Assembly: GCA_965208525.1 (NCBI GenBank)
Contig: OZ242340.1
Coordinates: 4,092,001 to 4,156,000 of the forward strand
Length of the DNA: 64,000 nucleotides
Source of the DNA: VXYL01 sp965208525
Lineage (GTDB): Bacteria > Pseudomonadota > Gammaproteobacteria > Pseudomonadales > Azotimanducaceae
Direction: 5' to 3'
Position numbers and translations under genes: made by a program. Under the pieces are notes generated by a model. The model saw only the letters and a program-made list of their open reading frames with translations. It had not been told where the DNA came from and made no database searches. This document shows positions 1-7,863 of this stretch, piece after piece (the stretch's first letter is position 1; every line of letters begins with the position of its first letter).

Positions 1-1091
1 AACATGCCGTACCACATGCTGTGGATGCCAGCCAGGGTGATGAACTGGAACTTGTACCCCATCGCCGCCAGTTCGCGCTGGAACTTGGCGATGGTGGCGT
101 CGTCGAGGTTCGCCTTCCAGTTGAACGACGGCGAGCAGTTGTAGGCCAGCATCTGACGCGGGTATTCCTTGTGCACGGCCTCGGCGAACTCCCGCGCTTC
201 GTTCAAGTCGGGAACTGCCGTCTCGCACCAGATGAGGTCGGCATAGGGCGCGTAGGCGAGCGCCCTGGAGATGGCTTGCGGCAAGCCGTTCTTGGTGCGG
301 TAGAAGCCTTCTGGCGTGCGCTCGCCGGTGATGAACGGCTTGTCCCACTCGTCCACGTCGCTCGTCACCATATCGGCCGCGTTGGCATCGGTGCGTGCCA
401 TCAGCACGGTTGGCACGTCGCACACGTCGGCGGCAAGCCGGGCGGCGATGAGCTTCTGCACCGCCTCAACGGTGGGCACGAGCACCTTGCCGCCCATGTG
501 GCCGCACTTCTTCACGGAGGCAAGCTGGTCTTCGAAATGCACCCCGGCGGCGCCGGCGGCAATCATGGACTTCATCAGCTCGAAGGCGTTGAGCACGCCG
601 CCGAAACCGGCTTCCGCATCGGCAACGATGGGCGCGTAGAAGTCGATGCCGCTGTCGATCCCCTTCGCCCACTGGATTTCGTCCGCGCGCCGGAACGCGT
701 TGTTGATCCGGTTGACCACCGTCGGCACCGAGTTCACGGCGTAGAGCGACTGATCCGGATACATCGTCTCGGAGTCGTTGTTGTCCGCAGCCACCTGCCA
801 GCCGGAAAGGTAGATGGCCTTGATGCCGGCCTTCACCTGCTGCACGGCCTGGCCGCCGGTGACGGCGCCGAGGCAGTTGACGAAGTTCTCGGTTTGCAAG
901 AGCTCCCAAAGCTTGTCGGCGCCATGCGCCGCTAGCATGCTGCGGTGCGGGATAGTGCCGCGCAGCTTCACCACATCCTCCGCAGAATAGCCGCGCTTCA
1001 CGTCCGTCCAACGAGAGTTGGTAATCCATTCGTCCTCAAGCTCGGCAACTTGCAGGGCACGGGACTTGCGGGGCACGAAGTGCAGGGCCAT
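1..1091 (-). CDS. aceA: isocitrate lyase, 3' end beyond window
   Basis: Cleaves isocitrate to glyoxylate and succinate in the glyoxylate shunt, in the cytoplasm. About 363 residues are visible, starting MALHFVPRKSRAL; the family is about 430 residues, so some 60-70 C-terminal residues lie outside the window. The catalytic KKCGH motif is at about residues 194-198 (Cys196), preceded by FYAPIVADAEAGFGG (metal/substrate region) and AGVHFEDQ. The ATG at 1091 has AAGGA about 9 bases upstream. The presence of this enzyme implies growth on acetate, fatty acids or other C2 sources. Identification is from conserved motifs along the whole visible length. Confidence 0.95.
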   Translation of the reverse strand, partial: MALHFVPRKSRALQVAELEDEWITNSRWTDVKRGYSAEDVVKLRGTIPHRSMLAAHGADKLWELLQTENFVNCLGAVTGGQAVQQVKAGIKAIYLSGWQVAADNNDSETMYPDQSLYAVNSVPTVVNRINNAFRRADEIQWAKGIDSGIDFYAPIVADAEAGFGGVLNAFELMKSMIAAGAAGVHFEDQLASVKKCGHMGGKVLVPTVEAVQKLIAARLAADVCDVPTVLMARTDANAADMVTSDVDEWDKPFITGERTPEGFYRTKNGLPQAISRALAYAPYADLIWCETAVPDLNEAREFAEAVHKEYPRQMLAYNCSPSFNWKANLDDATIAKFQRELAAMGYKFQFITLAGIHSMWYGM

Positions 1092-1361
1092 GGTCGGGGT
1101 TCCTTTGCTGATTGGGTAGGGGCAAAGGGCGCGCATTGTAGCGGCGGAAATGGGGAATGGAAGGGCATTCCAGTGATTCTTTCCTTCCACGTCAGATGCC
1201 TGTCACCGTAGGCTTCCTATTCCCTTCTTGCCTGCAATCTTGCCCCGGCGAACGGACGCATGGACGCCCTTGCCTGCGACGTGGCACAGAGTGGTGCCAC
1301 TCAGATCCTTGCTGGATACAATCGCCGCCAGAGCACACCCACACCCATCAGGCTCCATGCC

Positions 1362-1571
1362 ATGACCGATGACGAACTGAAGGCGCTGGTCGCGAGCCTT
1401 GCGGTCTCCCAGGACCGTACCCACGAGCTAATAAAAGCGCTCGGCGCCAAGGTGGACCAAATGGCCATCGCTCAGGACAGGACCGACCACTACCTCCGTC
1501 CGTGCAGCGCACGCTTCGCGCGTTGGGGCGTGACATTCGAGTTGCGCGCAAGAAGCGGCGCTTTCCGGTAG
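1362..1571 (+). pseudogene. short coiled-coil-like ORF, probable gene fragment
   Basis: Open frame of 69 codons whose first ~45 residues (MTDDELKALVASLAVSQDRT...) look like the helical N-terminus of a larger coiled-coil protein. The last ~25 residues are arginine-rich and overlap the XRE gene in another frame, as expected of a reading frame that has run past a truncation. I do not recognise a family. It may be the remnant of a longer gene interrupted where the regulator begins, or not a gene at all. Confidence 0.25.
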
Positions 1572-1798
1572 CGGATTTCGCGGCGAGGATGGGTGTGTCG
1601 CCGGGTACGGTGGTGCGGCTCGAACGAGGCGAGCCGGGTGTCGCGGCGGGCGTTGTGGCGATGGCACTCCTCGCTCTTGGCGAACTGCATCGACTGGAGG
1701 GGCTTTTCGACGTCTCCCGCGACGACACTGGTCTCATGCTCGATATCGACAGCTTGCCGCAGAGAATCCGGCGGCCTCGACCGCCACCAGCGGAGTAA
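1502..1798 (+). CDS. XRE-type helix-turn-helix regulator
   Basis: 98-residue protein with a Cro/C1-type HTH at about residues 12-55 (IRVARKKRRFPVADFAARMGV followed by GTVVRLERGEPGV), then a helical tail (ALLALGELHRLEGLFD). Related small XRE proteins are often antitoxin-like partners of HipA-type kinases; no HipA-like gene is adjacent, so this copy appears orphaned. The GTG at 1502 is chosen because it opens directly into the HTH fold. DNA binding follows from the fold; its targets are unknown. The gene sits in a poorly conserved gap between aceA and a DUF1801 gene. Confidence 0.7.
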   Translation: MQRTLRALGRDIRVARKKRRFPVADFAARMGVSPGTVVRLERGEPGVAAGVVAMALLALGELHRLEGLFDVSRDDTGLMLDIDSLPQRIRRPRPPPAE

Positions 1799-1841
1799 CC
1801 GCGCGTGACCTAAACGACTCGGCGCGCGTTGGGTCAGAGGA

Positions 1842-2243
1842 TCATCTCGCGAAGTGGGCGAAGTCGCGAACGTCTTCGTAGGCGGCTGTGATGAGGGCCC
1901 CAAGCGCCTCGGAATCGACGCATTCACAGGGGCGGAGTTTCACGTGGCGCATTCGCTTGCCCGTGCCTTGGAGGAGCTGCGCCGGGTCGGGAAGGGCGGA
2001 GCCGGCGAAGAAGCCGACGTTGACGTGCTTAGTGAAGGTGCTGACGTAGGCGAAGGGCAGGTCCTTTACGCAGGCGACGGCCCAGCCATCGTGCACGAGT
2101 TCCACCACCTCCGAGCCACATTGGCGCATGTGCTCGAACCACGTGCGGGCGATCGTGCCGAGGGCGTTGTCGCGTTCCGCGAACCACGCTTCGACGGCCG
2201 GGTCGCGCGGCACGGCACCGTTCAGTCGCAACCTCTCTTCCAC
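1842..2243 (-). CDS. DUF1801 (YdhG/YjbR-like fold) protein
   Basis: 133-residue soluble protein starting at a GTG. The family signature runs over residues 50-115: AVACVKDLPFAYVSTFTKHVNVGFFAG, then LLQGTGKRMRHVKLRP. DUF1801 proteins adopt a CyaY/YjbR-like fold; their biochemical role is not established. It stands alone on the minus strand with no operon partner. A long inverted repeat lies just upstream of its start (2308-2444). Confident in the family, not in any function. Confidence 0.8.
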   Translation of the reverse strand: MEERLRLNGAVPRDPAVEAWFAERDNALGTIARTWFEHMRQCGSEVVELVHDGWAVACVKDLPFAYVSTFTKHVNVGFFAGSALPDPAQLLQGTGKRMRHVKLRPCECVDSEALGALITAAYEDVRDFAHFAR

Positions 2244-2307
2244 GAAAGTCGCCTAAGAGCTTGCGCCGTCGGAATGGCGCGACCGCGTCATTCTACGGCG
2301 CTCGCTA

Positions 2308-2494
2308 CTAGCCGAAGCTGCGAGCGAATGCGAGCACGAAGGCGCGCTTGTAGGGCGTGCTAGCGCGCCCTGAAGGGCGCGTCGGCAGTTCGCCGCCGCG
2401 AACTGCTGGCCTTCGTGCTCGCGTTCGCTCGCAACTACGGCTAGCAGCCTGTCGCGCTTCGCCGCTGGCGCGGCAGAGTCCGACAGGCTGCTAG
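2308..2494. repeat. composite inverted-repeat element ending in the purB stop
   Basis: Arms 2308-2343 and 2409-2444 (36 bases) match in inverted orientation at about 33 of 36 positions (CTAGCCGAAG...CACGAAGGC). Between them are smaller palindromes (GCGCGCCCTGAAGGGCGCG, 2365 region, and a CAGTTCGC.../GCGAACTG pair). A second perfect 14-base hairpin, CTAGCAGCCTGTCG at 2441-2454 with its complement at 2481-2494, overlaps the TAG stop of purB. Related modules recur near 54949, 55029, 29723, 29924, 62410 and 63361. Confidence 0.85.
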
Positions 2495-4278
2495 TCCAAG
2501 GTCATGCGTTGGTGGGGGATGCCGGCTTCCAGGAAGGTAGCGCCTTCGGGGCGGAAGCCCGCCTTGCGATAGAACTCGACTGCGTGGGTTTGGGCTTCGA
2601 GGAAAATCTCCGGGTAGTCGCCTTGGCGGGCGGCCTTTACGGCAGCGTTTAGCAGGAGGCGGCCGGTGCCGAGGCCGCGCGCTGGTTGCAGCACGGCCAT
2701 GCGGCCGATTTGGCCGCTGGCGAGGAGTCGGGCCGTTCCAACGGGGCGACCGTCCGACTCGGCCAGGAAGTGGCGACTGTCGTCATCGCGACCGTCCCAT
2801 TCCTCCTCGACCGGCACGTCTTGTTCCCGGATGAATACCTTTTCGCGGATGGCGCGCAGGATTTCAGCGCAGTCGCTCCAAGCTACTTCGCGCACGACGA
2901 CTTGCGGGGCGGCTGCTTCTCTCGCAAGGCGTTCCGCCGCGCCGATGTATGTCGCCGGCGTCAGCGCCGCCAGCCGCTCGCGTTGCCGCTCTGTGAGATC
3001 AAGCCCCGCCAGGAGGCCGAGATACACCTCGCGATCCAGCCGCCGTCCTCGGGTGAGGGCCTTGAGAGCTTCGTATGGCTCCTTCCCCCCCACTGCCCGC
3101 AACACAGTCTGCACCGCTTCCGACAGCACTTCCCAGGATTGGTCGAGGTCCGCGGCAAGGCGTTCCGTGTCCACTTCCAGCTTGCCGATGCCGCGCTCAG
3201 CGCTTGCGTACGCAACCGCGCAATGCCCGAATGCCGGGCCGATGCTGCGCAAGACGGTGGAGTCCGAAAGATCCCGTTGCCAGCGCGACACCGGCAGCTT
3301 GTCCGCCAGATGCCCCAGCAAGGCGTTGGCGATGCCGAGGTTGCCTTCCGAGTTCTCGAAGTCGATCGGGTTGACCTTGTGCGGCATGGTGGAAGAACCG
3401 GTTTCACCTTCCACCTTGCGCTGGCGGAAGTAGCCGAGCGCGATGTAGCCCCAGATGTCGCGGTCGAAGTCGAGCAGCGTCTGGTTGAACCGCATCACCG
3501 CGTGGCAGAACTCGGCGATGTAGTCGTGGGGTTCGATCTGCGTCGTGTAGGGGTTGAAGGCCAGCGCCAGGCCCTCGACGAACTCGCGTGCCCTTGCCGG
3601 CCAATCCACCTCCGGAAAGGCGACGAGATGGGCGTTGTAGTTGCCCACCGCGCCGTTCATCTTGGCGCAAAGGGCAACGTCCGCGAGCTTACCGATGTGG
3701 CCGCGCAGCCGGGCTGCGACATTCGCTAGTTCCTTGCCAACAGTCGTGGGCGAAGCGGCCTGCCCGTGGGTGCGGGCCAGCATCGGAACATCGGCCAACG
3801 ATTCCCCAAGTTCGCCGATTGTGCCGGCAAGCTCGCGCATCGGGCGCAGCAGCGCTTGCTCGCGCACCTCGCTCAGCATGAGGGCGTAGGCAAGGTTGTT
3901 GATGTCCTCGGAAGTGCAGGCGAAGTGGACGAACTCGATGTGCGCAGCAAGGCCCTCGATGCTGGCCACCTTGTCCTTGACGAAATACTCGACGGCCTTC
4001 ACGTCGTGGTTGGTGCGGGCTTCGATGGCTCGCACCGCAGCTGCATCCTGGCGCGAGAAACCCTTCCAGATGGCGTGTAGTTGCTCCTGCGTGGCTGTGT
4101 CCACGGGAGGCAGTTCTGCCACCTCGTCCAGACCCGCGAGGAAGACGAACCACTCCACCTCCACCCGCACGCGATAGCGAATGAGTGCGAACTCGCTGAC
4201 ATGCTCGGCTAGATGCGCGACGCGGGAACGGTAGCGCCCGTCCAGAGGGGATACGGCAGTAAGGGGTTCGAGATTCAC
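2491..4278 (-). CDS. purB: adenylosuccinate lyase fused to a GNAT acetyltransferase domain
   Basis: Residues 1-450 are a full-length adenylosuccinate lyase (purine biosynthesis: SAICAR to AICAR and adenylosuccinate to AMP, releasing fumarate). Seen: PLDGRY near the N-terminus, TSEDINN (122-128), ARTHGQ (168-173), and the superfamily signature GSSTMPHKVNP (294-304). E. coli PurB is 456 residues; this protein is 595. The extra ~140 residues (459-595) form an N-acetyltransferase with a QPARGLGTGRLLL acetyl-CoA loop (531-543) and a C-terminal HAVEFYRKAGF motif typical of ElaA-like GNATs. The start is a GTG at 4278 overlapping the mnmA stop (GTGA), so the two are translationally coupled. The stop TAG lies inside a repeat. 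No frameshift is needed for the fusion. Confidence 0.93.
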   Translation of the reverse strand: MNLEPLTAVSPLDGRYRSRVAHLAEHVSEFALIRYRVRVEVEWFVFLAGLDEVAELPPVDTATQEQLHAIWKGFSRQDAAAVRAIEARTNHDVKAVEYFVKDKVASIEGLAAHIEFVHFACTSEDINNLAYALMLSEVREQALLRPMRELAGTIGELGESLADVPMLARTHGQAASPTTVGKELANVAARLRGHIGKLADVALCAKMNGAVGNYNAHLVAFPEVDWPARAREFVEGLALAFNPYTTQIEPHDYIAEFCHAVMRFNQTLLDFDRDIWGYIALGYFRQRKVEGETGSSTMPHKVNPIDFENSEGNLGIANALLGHLADKLPVSRWQRDLSDSTVLRSIGPAFGHCAVAYASAERGIGKLEVDTERLAADLDQSWEVLSEAVQTVLRAVGGKEPYEALKALTRGRRLDREVYLGLLAGLDLTERQRERLAALTPATYIGAAERLAREAAAPQVVVREVAWSDCAEILRAIREKVFIREQDVPVEEEWDGRDDDSRHFLAESDGRPVGTARLLASGQIGRMAVLQPARGLGTGRLLLNAAVKAARQGDYPEIFLEAQTHAVEFYRKAGFRPEGATFLEAGIPHQRMTLD

Positions 4279-5381
4279 GGACAATCCCTGTCGGTGTGGT
4301 CGATGCGGGCACCGCCCAAGCATTCCTCGCCGAGATAGAAGGCTACGTACTGCCCGGGCGTGATGGCGCGTTGGGGCTGGTCGAACGTCACCGTCACCGT
4401 GTTCCCCGCGACATCCACGCTACAGGGCTGGTCCGGTTGCCGATAGCGCGTCTTCGCCGTGCAGCGCTCCGGCAGTTCGCCGGCGATGCGGTTGAGGCCG
4501 CTGGCACGCAGTTGCCGCGAGAGCAGGTCGCACTCGTTCTGGGTGACGTAGAGGGCGTTGCCATCCTGGTCCTTGCGGGCGACATACCACGGCTTTTCGG
4601 CGCGCCCCGCTTGGCCGCCAATACCGATGCCCTGGCGCTGGCCGATAGTGAACCAGGCGAGGCCTCGGTGCTCGCCGAGCGTCGTGCCTTCCATGTCGAG
4701 GACGGGGCCGGGATCGTCCGGCAGATAGCGGGCGAGGAAGTCTGCAAAGCGCCGCTCGCCGATGAAGCAGATGCCGGTGCTGTCCTTTTTGTCATGCACG
4801 GGCAGGCCAGCCGCTTCGGCGCGCTGTCGCAATGCGGGCTTCGTCATCTCGCCAATGGGATAGATGCATCCGGTGAGTTGCTCCGTCGGCACCGCTTGCA
4901 GGAAGTACGTCTGATCCTTGTTCCGATCCACACCTCGGAACAGCCGGAACGGCTCGCCGAGCGGGCTGCGGCGGGCGTAATGCCCAGTGGCGACGAGGGG
5001 GTAGCCTAGCTCCGCCGCGTAGTCCACGAACAGGCGGAACTTGATCTCGCGATTGCACAGCACGTCCGGGTTGGGCGTGCGCCCGGCGCGGTAGTCGGCG
5101 AGGAAGGCGGCGAACACGTTGTCCCAGTATTCGGCGGCAAAGTTGGCGGCGAAGAGCTCGATACCGAGGCGCCCGCACACCAGGGCCGCATCAGCGTAGT
5201 CGGCCTCGGCAGTGCAGTACTCGGTGCCGTCGTCCTCGTCCCAGTTCTTCATGTAGAGGCCCGCGACGCTGTGCCCCTGTTCCTTGAGCGTTAGCGCGGC
5301 AACGGCGGAGTCCACCCCACCAGACATGCCCACCATCACCCGCAGGGGCGTGTCTCCTTCGTCGGGTGCGGGCTCAGTCAT
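4275..5381 (-). CDS. mnmA: tRNA-specific 2-thiouridylase MnmA
   Basis: Installs 2-thiouridine at wobble U34 of tRNA-Lys, -Glu and -Gln using ATP and persulfide sulfur. 368 residues, normal length. Seen: PP-loop SGGVDS at 20-25, nucleophilic Cys109 in PNPDVLCN, persulfide Cys205 in DSTGICFIG, and HYAR (134-137). Downstream purB overlaps by 4 bases. In many gammaproteobacteria hflD lies between mnmA and purB; here it is absent and the two genes are directly joined. Confidence 0.96.
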   Translation of the reverse strand: MTEPAPDEGDTPLRVMVGMSGGVDSAVAALTLKEQGHSVAGLYMKNWDEDDGTEYCTAEADYADAALVCGRLGIELFAANFAAEYWDNVFAAFLADYRAGRTPNPDVLCNREIKFRLFVDYAAELGYPLVATGHYARRSPLGEPFRLFRGVDRNKDQTYFLQAVPTEQLTGCIYPIGEMTKPALRQRAEAAGLPVHDKKDSTGICFIGERRFADFLARYLPDDPGPVLDMEGTTLGEHRGLAWFTIGQRQGIGIGGQAGRAEKPWYVARKDQDGNALYVTQNECDLLSRQLRASGLNRIAGELPERCTAKTRYRQPDQPCSVDVAGNTVTVTFDQPQRAITPGQYVAFYLGEECLGGARIDHTDRDCP

Positions 5382-5525
5382 GGCGTTCGGAGCAGTGACT
5401 CGCGAGTGCCGCGATTATACGCGGACGCTGTGTGACGCCCGCCCGAAAGGCCCCTCCGATAAAGGTCGGGTGTTAGGCTTCTGTGCTGGTAGCGGTTTGT
5501 GGTCGGCGGCGGAGATTCGCGGAGT

Positions 5526-6005
5526 ATGGGTCTCACCCACTTAAACGAGGCCGGGGAAGCGTCCATGGTGGACGTGGGCGCCAAGGCGGTCACGGAACGT
5601 GTGGCGCGGGCGCGCGCGGTCGTGCGGATGCAGCCTTCGACGCTGCAAGAGATCGTCGAAGGCAACGCTCCCAAGGGCGACGTGCTGGCCGTGGCGCGGG
5701 TCGCCGGTATCCAGGCCGCCAAGCGCACGAGCGAGCTCATTCCGCTGTGCCATCCGCTGCCTCTGTCGAAAGTGGCGGTGGATTTCGAGACGGTTCGGGG
5801 CGACACCCTGAAGATCACGACCCTCTGCAAGGTGTCGGGACGCACTGGCGTCGAGATGGAAGCGATGACCGCCGCCAGCGTAGCCGCGCTGACGGTGTAT
5901 GACATGGCCAAGGGATTGGACAAGGGGATCGTCATCGAATCCATTGCACTGGTGGAGAAATCCGGCGGCAAATCCGGCACTTGGAACCGGGACGGAATAC
6001 CATGA
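5526..6005 (+). CDS. moaC: cyclic pyranopterin monophosphate synthase MoaC
   Basis: Second step of molybdenum-cofactor synthesis: converts 3',8-cyclo-GTP to cyclic pyranopterin phosphate. About 159 residues, typical. Seen: KRTSELIPLCHPLPL, the GRTGVEMEAMTA active-site segment and the C-terminal SGGKSG. I chose the ATG at 5526 (GGAG at 5511-5514) over an in-frame GTG at 5499, because MoaC proteins begin near LTHLNEAGEASMVDV. It overlaps moaD by ATGA. No moaA or moaB is in this window. Confidence 0.95.
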   Translation: MGLTHLNEAGEASMVDVGAKAVTERVARARAVVRMQPSTLQEIVEGNAPKGDVLAVARVAGIQAAKRTSELIPLCHPLPLSKVAVDFETVRGDTLKITTLCKVSGRTGVEMEAMTAASVAALTVYDMAKGLDKGIVIESIALVEKSGGKSGTWNRDGIP

Positions 6006-6256
6006 CGGCGCTCACGGTGCGCTTTTTCGCCTCCTTGCGCGAGGCGGTGGGTTTTGGCGACCTCAGTATCGAAGTCGATCCTCCCACGCTTGCTGGCCTG
6101 CATTCGGCACTGGCGACGAAGCTAACGCCAGAGCAGTTCCGCGCCATTGACGTGGCCGACGTGCGCATCGCCGTCAACCAGGCCATCGTGCAGGGCGAAA
6201 CGCCGCTTCGCCCCGGCGATGAGGTGGCGTTCCTGCCCCGGGTGACCGGAGGCTGA
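6002..6256 (+). CDS. moaD: molybdopterin synthase small subunit MoaD
   Basis: 84-residue ubiquitin-like sulfur carrier whose C-terminal Gly-Gly (LPRVTGG) is thiocarboxylated and donates sulfur to MoaE for dithiolene formation. Seen: N-terminal VRFFASLREAVG beta-grasp start, GDEVAFLPRVTGG end. The ATG at 6002 overlaps the moaC TGA, and moaE begins one base after the stop, indicating one transcript. Confidence 0.94.
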   Translation: MTALTVRFFASLREAVGFGDLSIEVDPPTLAGLHSALATKLTPEQFRAIDVADVRIAVNQAIVQGETPLRPGDEVAFLPRVTGG

Positions 6257-6257
6257 C

Positions 6258-6740
6258 ATGCACGCCGACATCCGCGTACAGACGGAAGACTTCGACATCT
6301 CGGCCGAATGGGCCGCGTGTCGCGAGCGCTGTGGTGGCGACTGCGGCGCCATTGTCGCCTTCGGCGGCCTGGTGCGGGACCGATTCGGCGACAGCGAGGT
6401 GCAGGCGCTCCATCTCGAACACTATCCGGGCATGACGGAAGACAGCATACGGCGCATCGTCGAACAAGCCGCCAAGCGCTGGCGGCTCCTCGACGTGGTG
6501 GTGGTGCATCGGGTGGGCGACTTGGCAGCGCAGGAGCAAATCGTGCTGGTGCTGGCCGCGTCCGGGCATCGCCCCGACGCCTTCGCGGCCTGCGAGTTCA
6601 TCATGGACTACCTCAAGACCGATGCGGTGTTCTGGAAGAAGGAACGCCGTGAGAACGGCGATGTGTGGATCGAGTCCACGGCCGGCGATCGCAGCCGGCG
6701 CGAATCTTGGGGCGAGACAGCGGAGTCCACGAGCAAATGA
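6258..6740 (+). CDS. moaE: molybdopterin synthase catalytic subunit MoaE
   Basis: Large subunit of molybdopterin synthase; with MoaD it inserts sulfur into cyclic pyranopterin phosphate. 160 residues. Seen: GAIVAFGGLVRD, LEHYPGMTE, VVVVHRVGDLAAQEQIVLVLAAS, ACEFIMDYLKTDAVFWKKE with the conserved active-site Lys residues. Its TGA overlaps the ATG of the following selenoprotein candidate (ATGA), so translation of the two is probably coupled. Confidence 0.95.
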   Translation: MHADIRVQTEDFDISAEWAACRERCGGDCGAIVAFGGLVRDRFGDSEVQALHLEHYPGMTEDSIRRIVEQAAKRWRLLDVVVVHRVGDLAAQEQIVLVLAASGHRPDAFAACEFIMDYLKTDAVFWKKERRENGDVWIESTAGDRSRRESWGETAESTSK

Positions 6741-7651
6741 GCAACCCGACCGAGGGGCAGGACTCCGGGCGACAGCCTCCGGTCGATTACATCGAACGTA
6801 CTCGCGCGGTGTACTCCTCCAAGGGCTACGCCCCCTACCAATGGGTGCACAACGAGCCGATGCCCTTGGCCTCGACCGACCGCCCTATGTCCGAATGGCG
6901 CGTGGGGCTGGTTGCCTCCGGCGGCATCTATGCACTCGGCCAAGTGGCCTTCCACTTCCGCGACGACGTGAGCTATCGCGAAATCCACCGCGATACGCCC
7001 AGCGAAGACCTCCGCATCACCCACTTCGCCTACGACTACGCCGACGCCCGCCAGGACCCCAGCGTAGTCTTCCCACTCGCCGCCTTGCGGGGGCTGGCGA
7101 ACGAGGGCGTCATCGGCAATGTGTCCGAACGTGCCTACACCTTCATGGGTGGCATCTACTCCGCCCGCAAGGTGCGTGAAACTCTGGCGCCAGCCTTGGC
7201 GGATCGCCTCGTTGCGGACGAGGTGGACGTGGCCCTCATGGTGCCCGTCTGACCAGTCTGCCACCAGTCCGTCGGACTGATCGCCCGAGAAACCGAAGCC
7301 CGCGGCATCCCCACCGTTAGCCTCTCAAGCGCCCTGTCGATCTCGGCAAGCGCCGCCGCCCCACGCATCGCCTTCCTCGACTATCCCCTGGGCCGCACCG
7401 CCGGCCCGCCGTTCGACCTAACCAAGCAACGCGACGTGACCATGCGTGCCTTGAACCACATCCGCGACGCGAAATCACCGGGAGAAGTGCTGGTCCTGCC
7501 CCATCGCTGGGCCCCGAACGACGACTGGAAGGACGGCGTGATGCAGAAGGACAGTCGCCTGCCGAGGCATGACGAGCCGCAGTACCAGACGCCCGCCGAC
7601 GCCGACGCGGCAGACCTCACCTGTCCAACCTGCGTGTTCCTCACAGCCTGA
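6737..7651 (+). CDS. GrdB-like reductase, probable selenoprotein with in-frame UGA (Sec172)
   Basis: A 305-codon frame from ATG 6737 to TGA 7651 interrupted only by TGA at 7250-7252. Residues 1-171 match the glycine/sarcosine/betaine reductase selenoprotein B family: ERTRAVYSSKGY, VASGGIY, SYREIHRDTPSEDLRITHFAYD, VVFPLAALRGLANEGVIG, AYTFMGGIYSARK, VDVALMVPV. After the TGA the same frame continues with family sequence: PVCHQSVGLIARETEARGIPTV, FLDYPLGRTAGPPFD and DDWKDG. In Cys homologues known to me this site reads CPVCHQTV, so TGA falls exactly on the first redox Cys (U-x-x-C, Sec172/Cys175). A hairpin at 7265-7279 lies at SECIS distance. It overlaps moaE by ATGA. A disulfide/dithiol redox role is likely; the substrate is unknown. 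The alternative is a nonsense-mutated gene, but 132 clean in-frame conserved codons argue against it. Confidence 0.85.
7253..7290 (+). promoter_or_regulatory. candidate bacterial SECIS hairpin
   Basis: Immediately 3' of the in-frame TGA, CAGTCC (7265-7270) pairs perfectly with GGACTG (7274-7279) around a GTC loop. The loop G lies 18 bases after the TGA, the same spacing as I recall for the GGUC loop of E. coli fdhF, and it has the G-U of bacterial SECIS loops. Folding was done by eye; no free-energy calculation was made. Confidence 0.6.
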
Positions 7652-7863
7652 TCCCGGCCGAGTTGCTCCGGGCCGTCGGCGAGCGCCCTGGATCGATGAG
7701 CCTCCACGAAGGCAACATTGCGCGCTATCGCCTGCGACCGGCCGAGTTCCAAGGCGTGGCGGCAAGGCTGGCGTTGACGGGCTAAGGCGGTGCGGCATAG
7801 CCCCATCCGCCGGAGCTGCATGGGTGCGATCTCAGACTAAACCTGTCTTTGCGCTCGCCTTCT
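7652..7863. other. gap with a possible C-terminal gene remnant
   Basis: No complete gene. In the +1 frame relative to the selenoprotein, an open stretch ending at a TAA near 7786 reads as plausible protein (LIPAELLRAVGERPG..., RLRPAEFQGVAARLALTG) but has no start or recognisable family. It could be the tail of a decayed gene. The rest is unremarkable up to the convergent halogenase stop at 7864. Confidence 0.2.

Noticed and set aside
7250..7252. Simple nonsense mutation or frameshift truncating the GrdB-like gene
   Set aside because: The frame after TGA continues unshifted for 132 codons with family motifs, and TGA falls on the redox Cys site. Kept only as the alternative.
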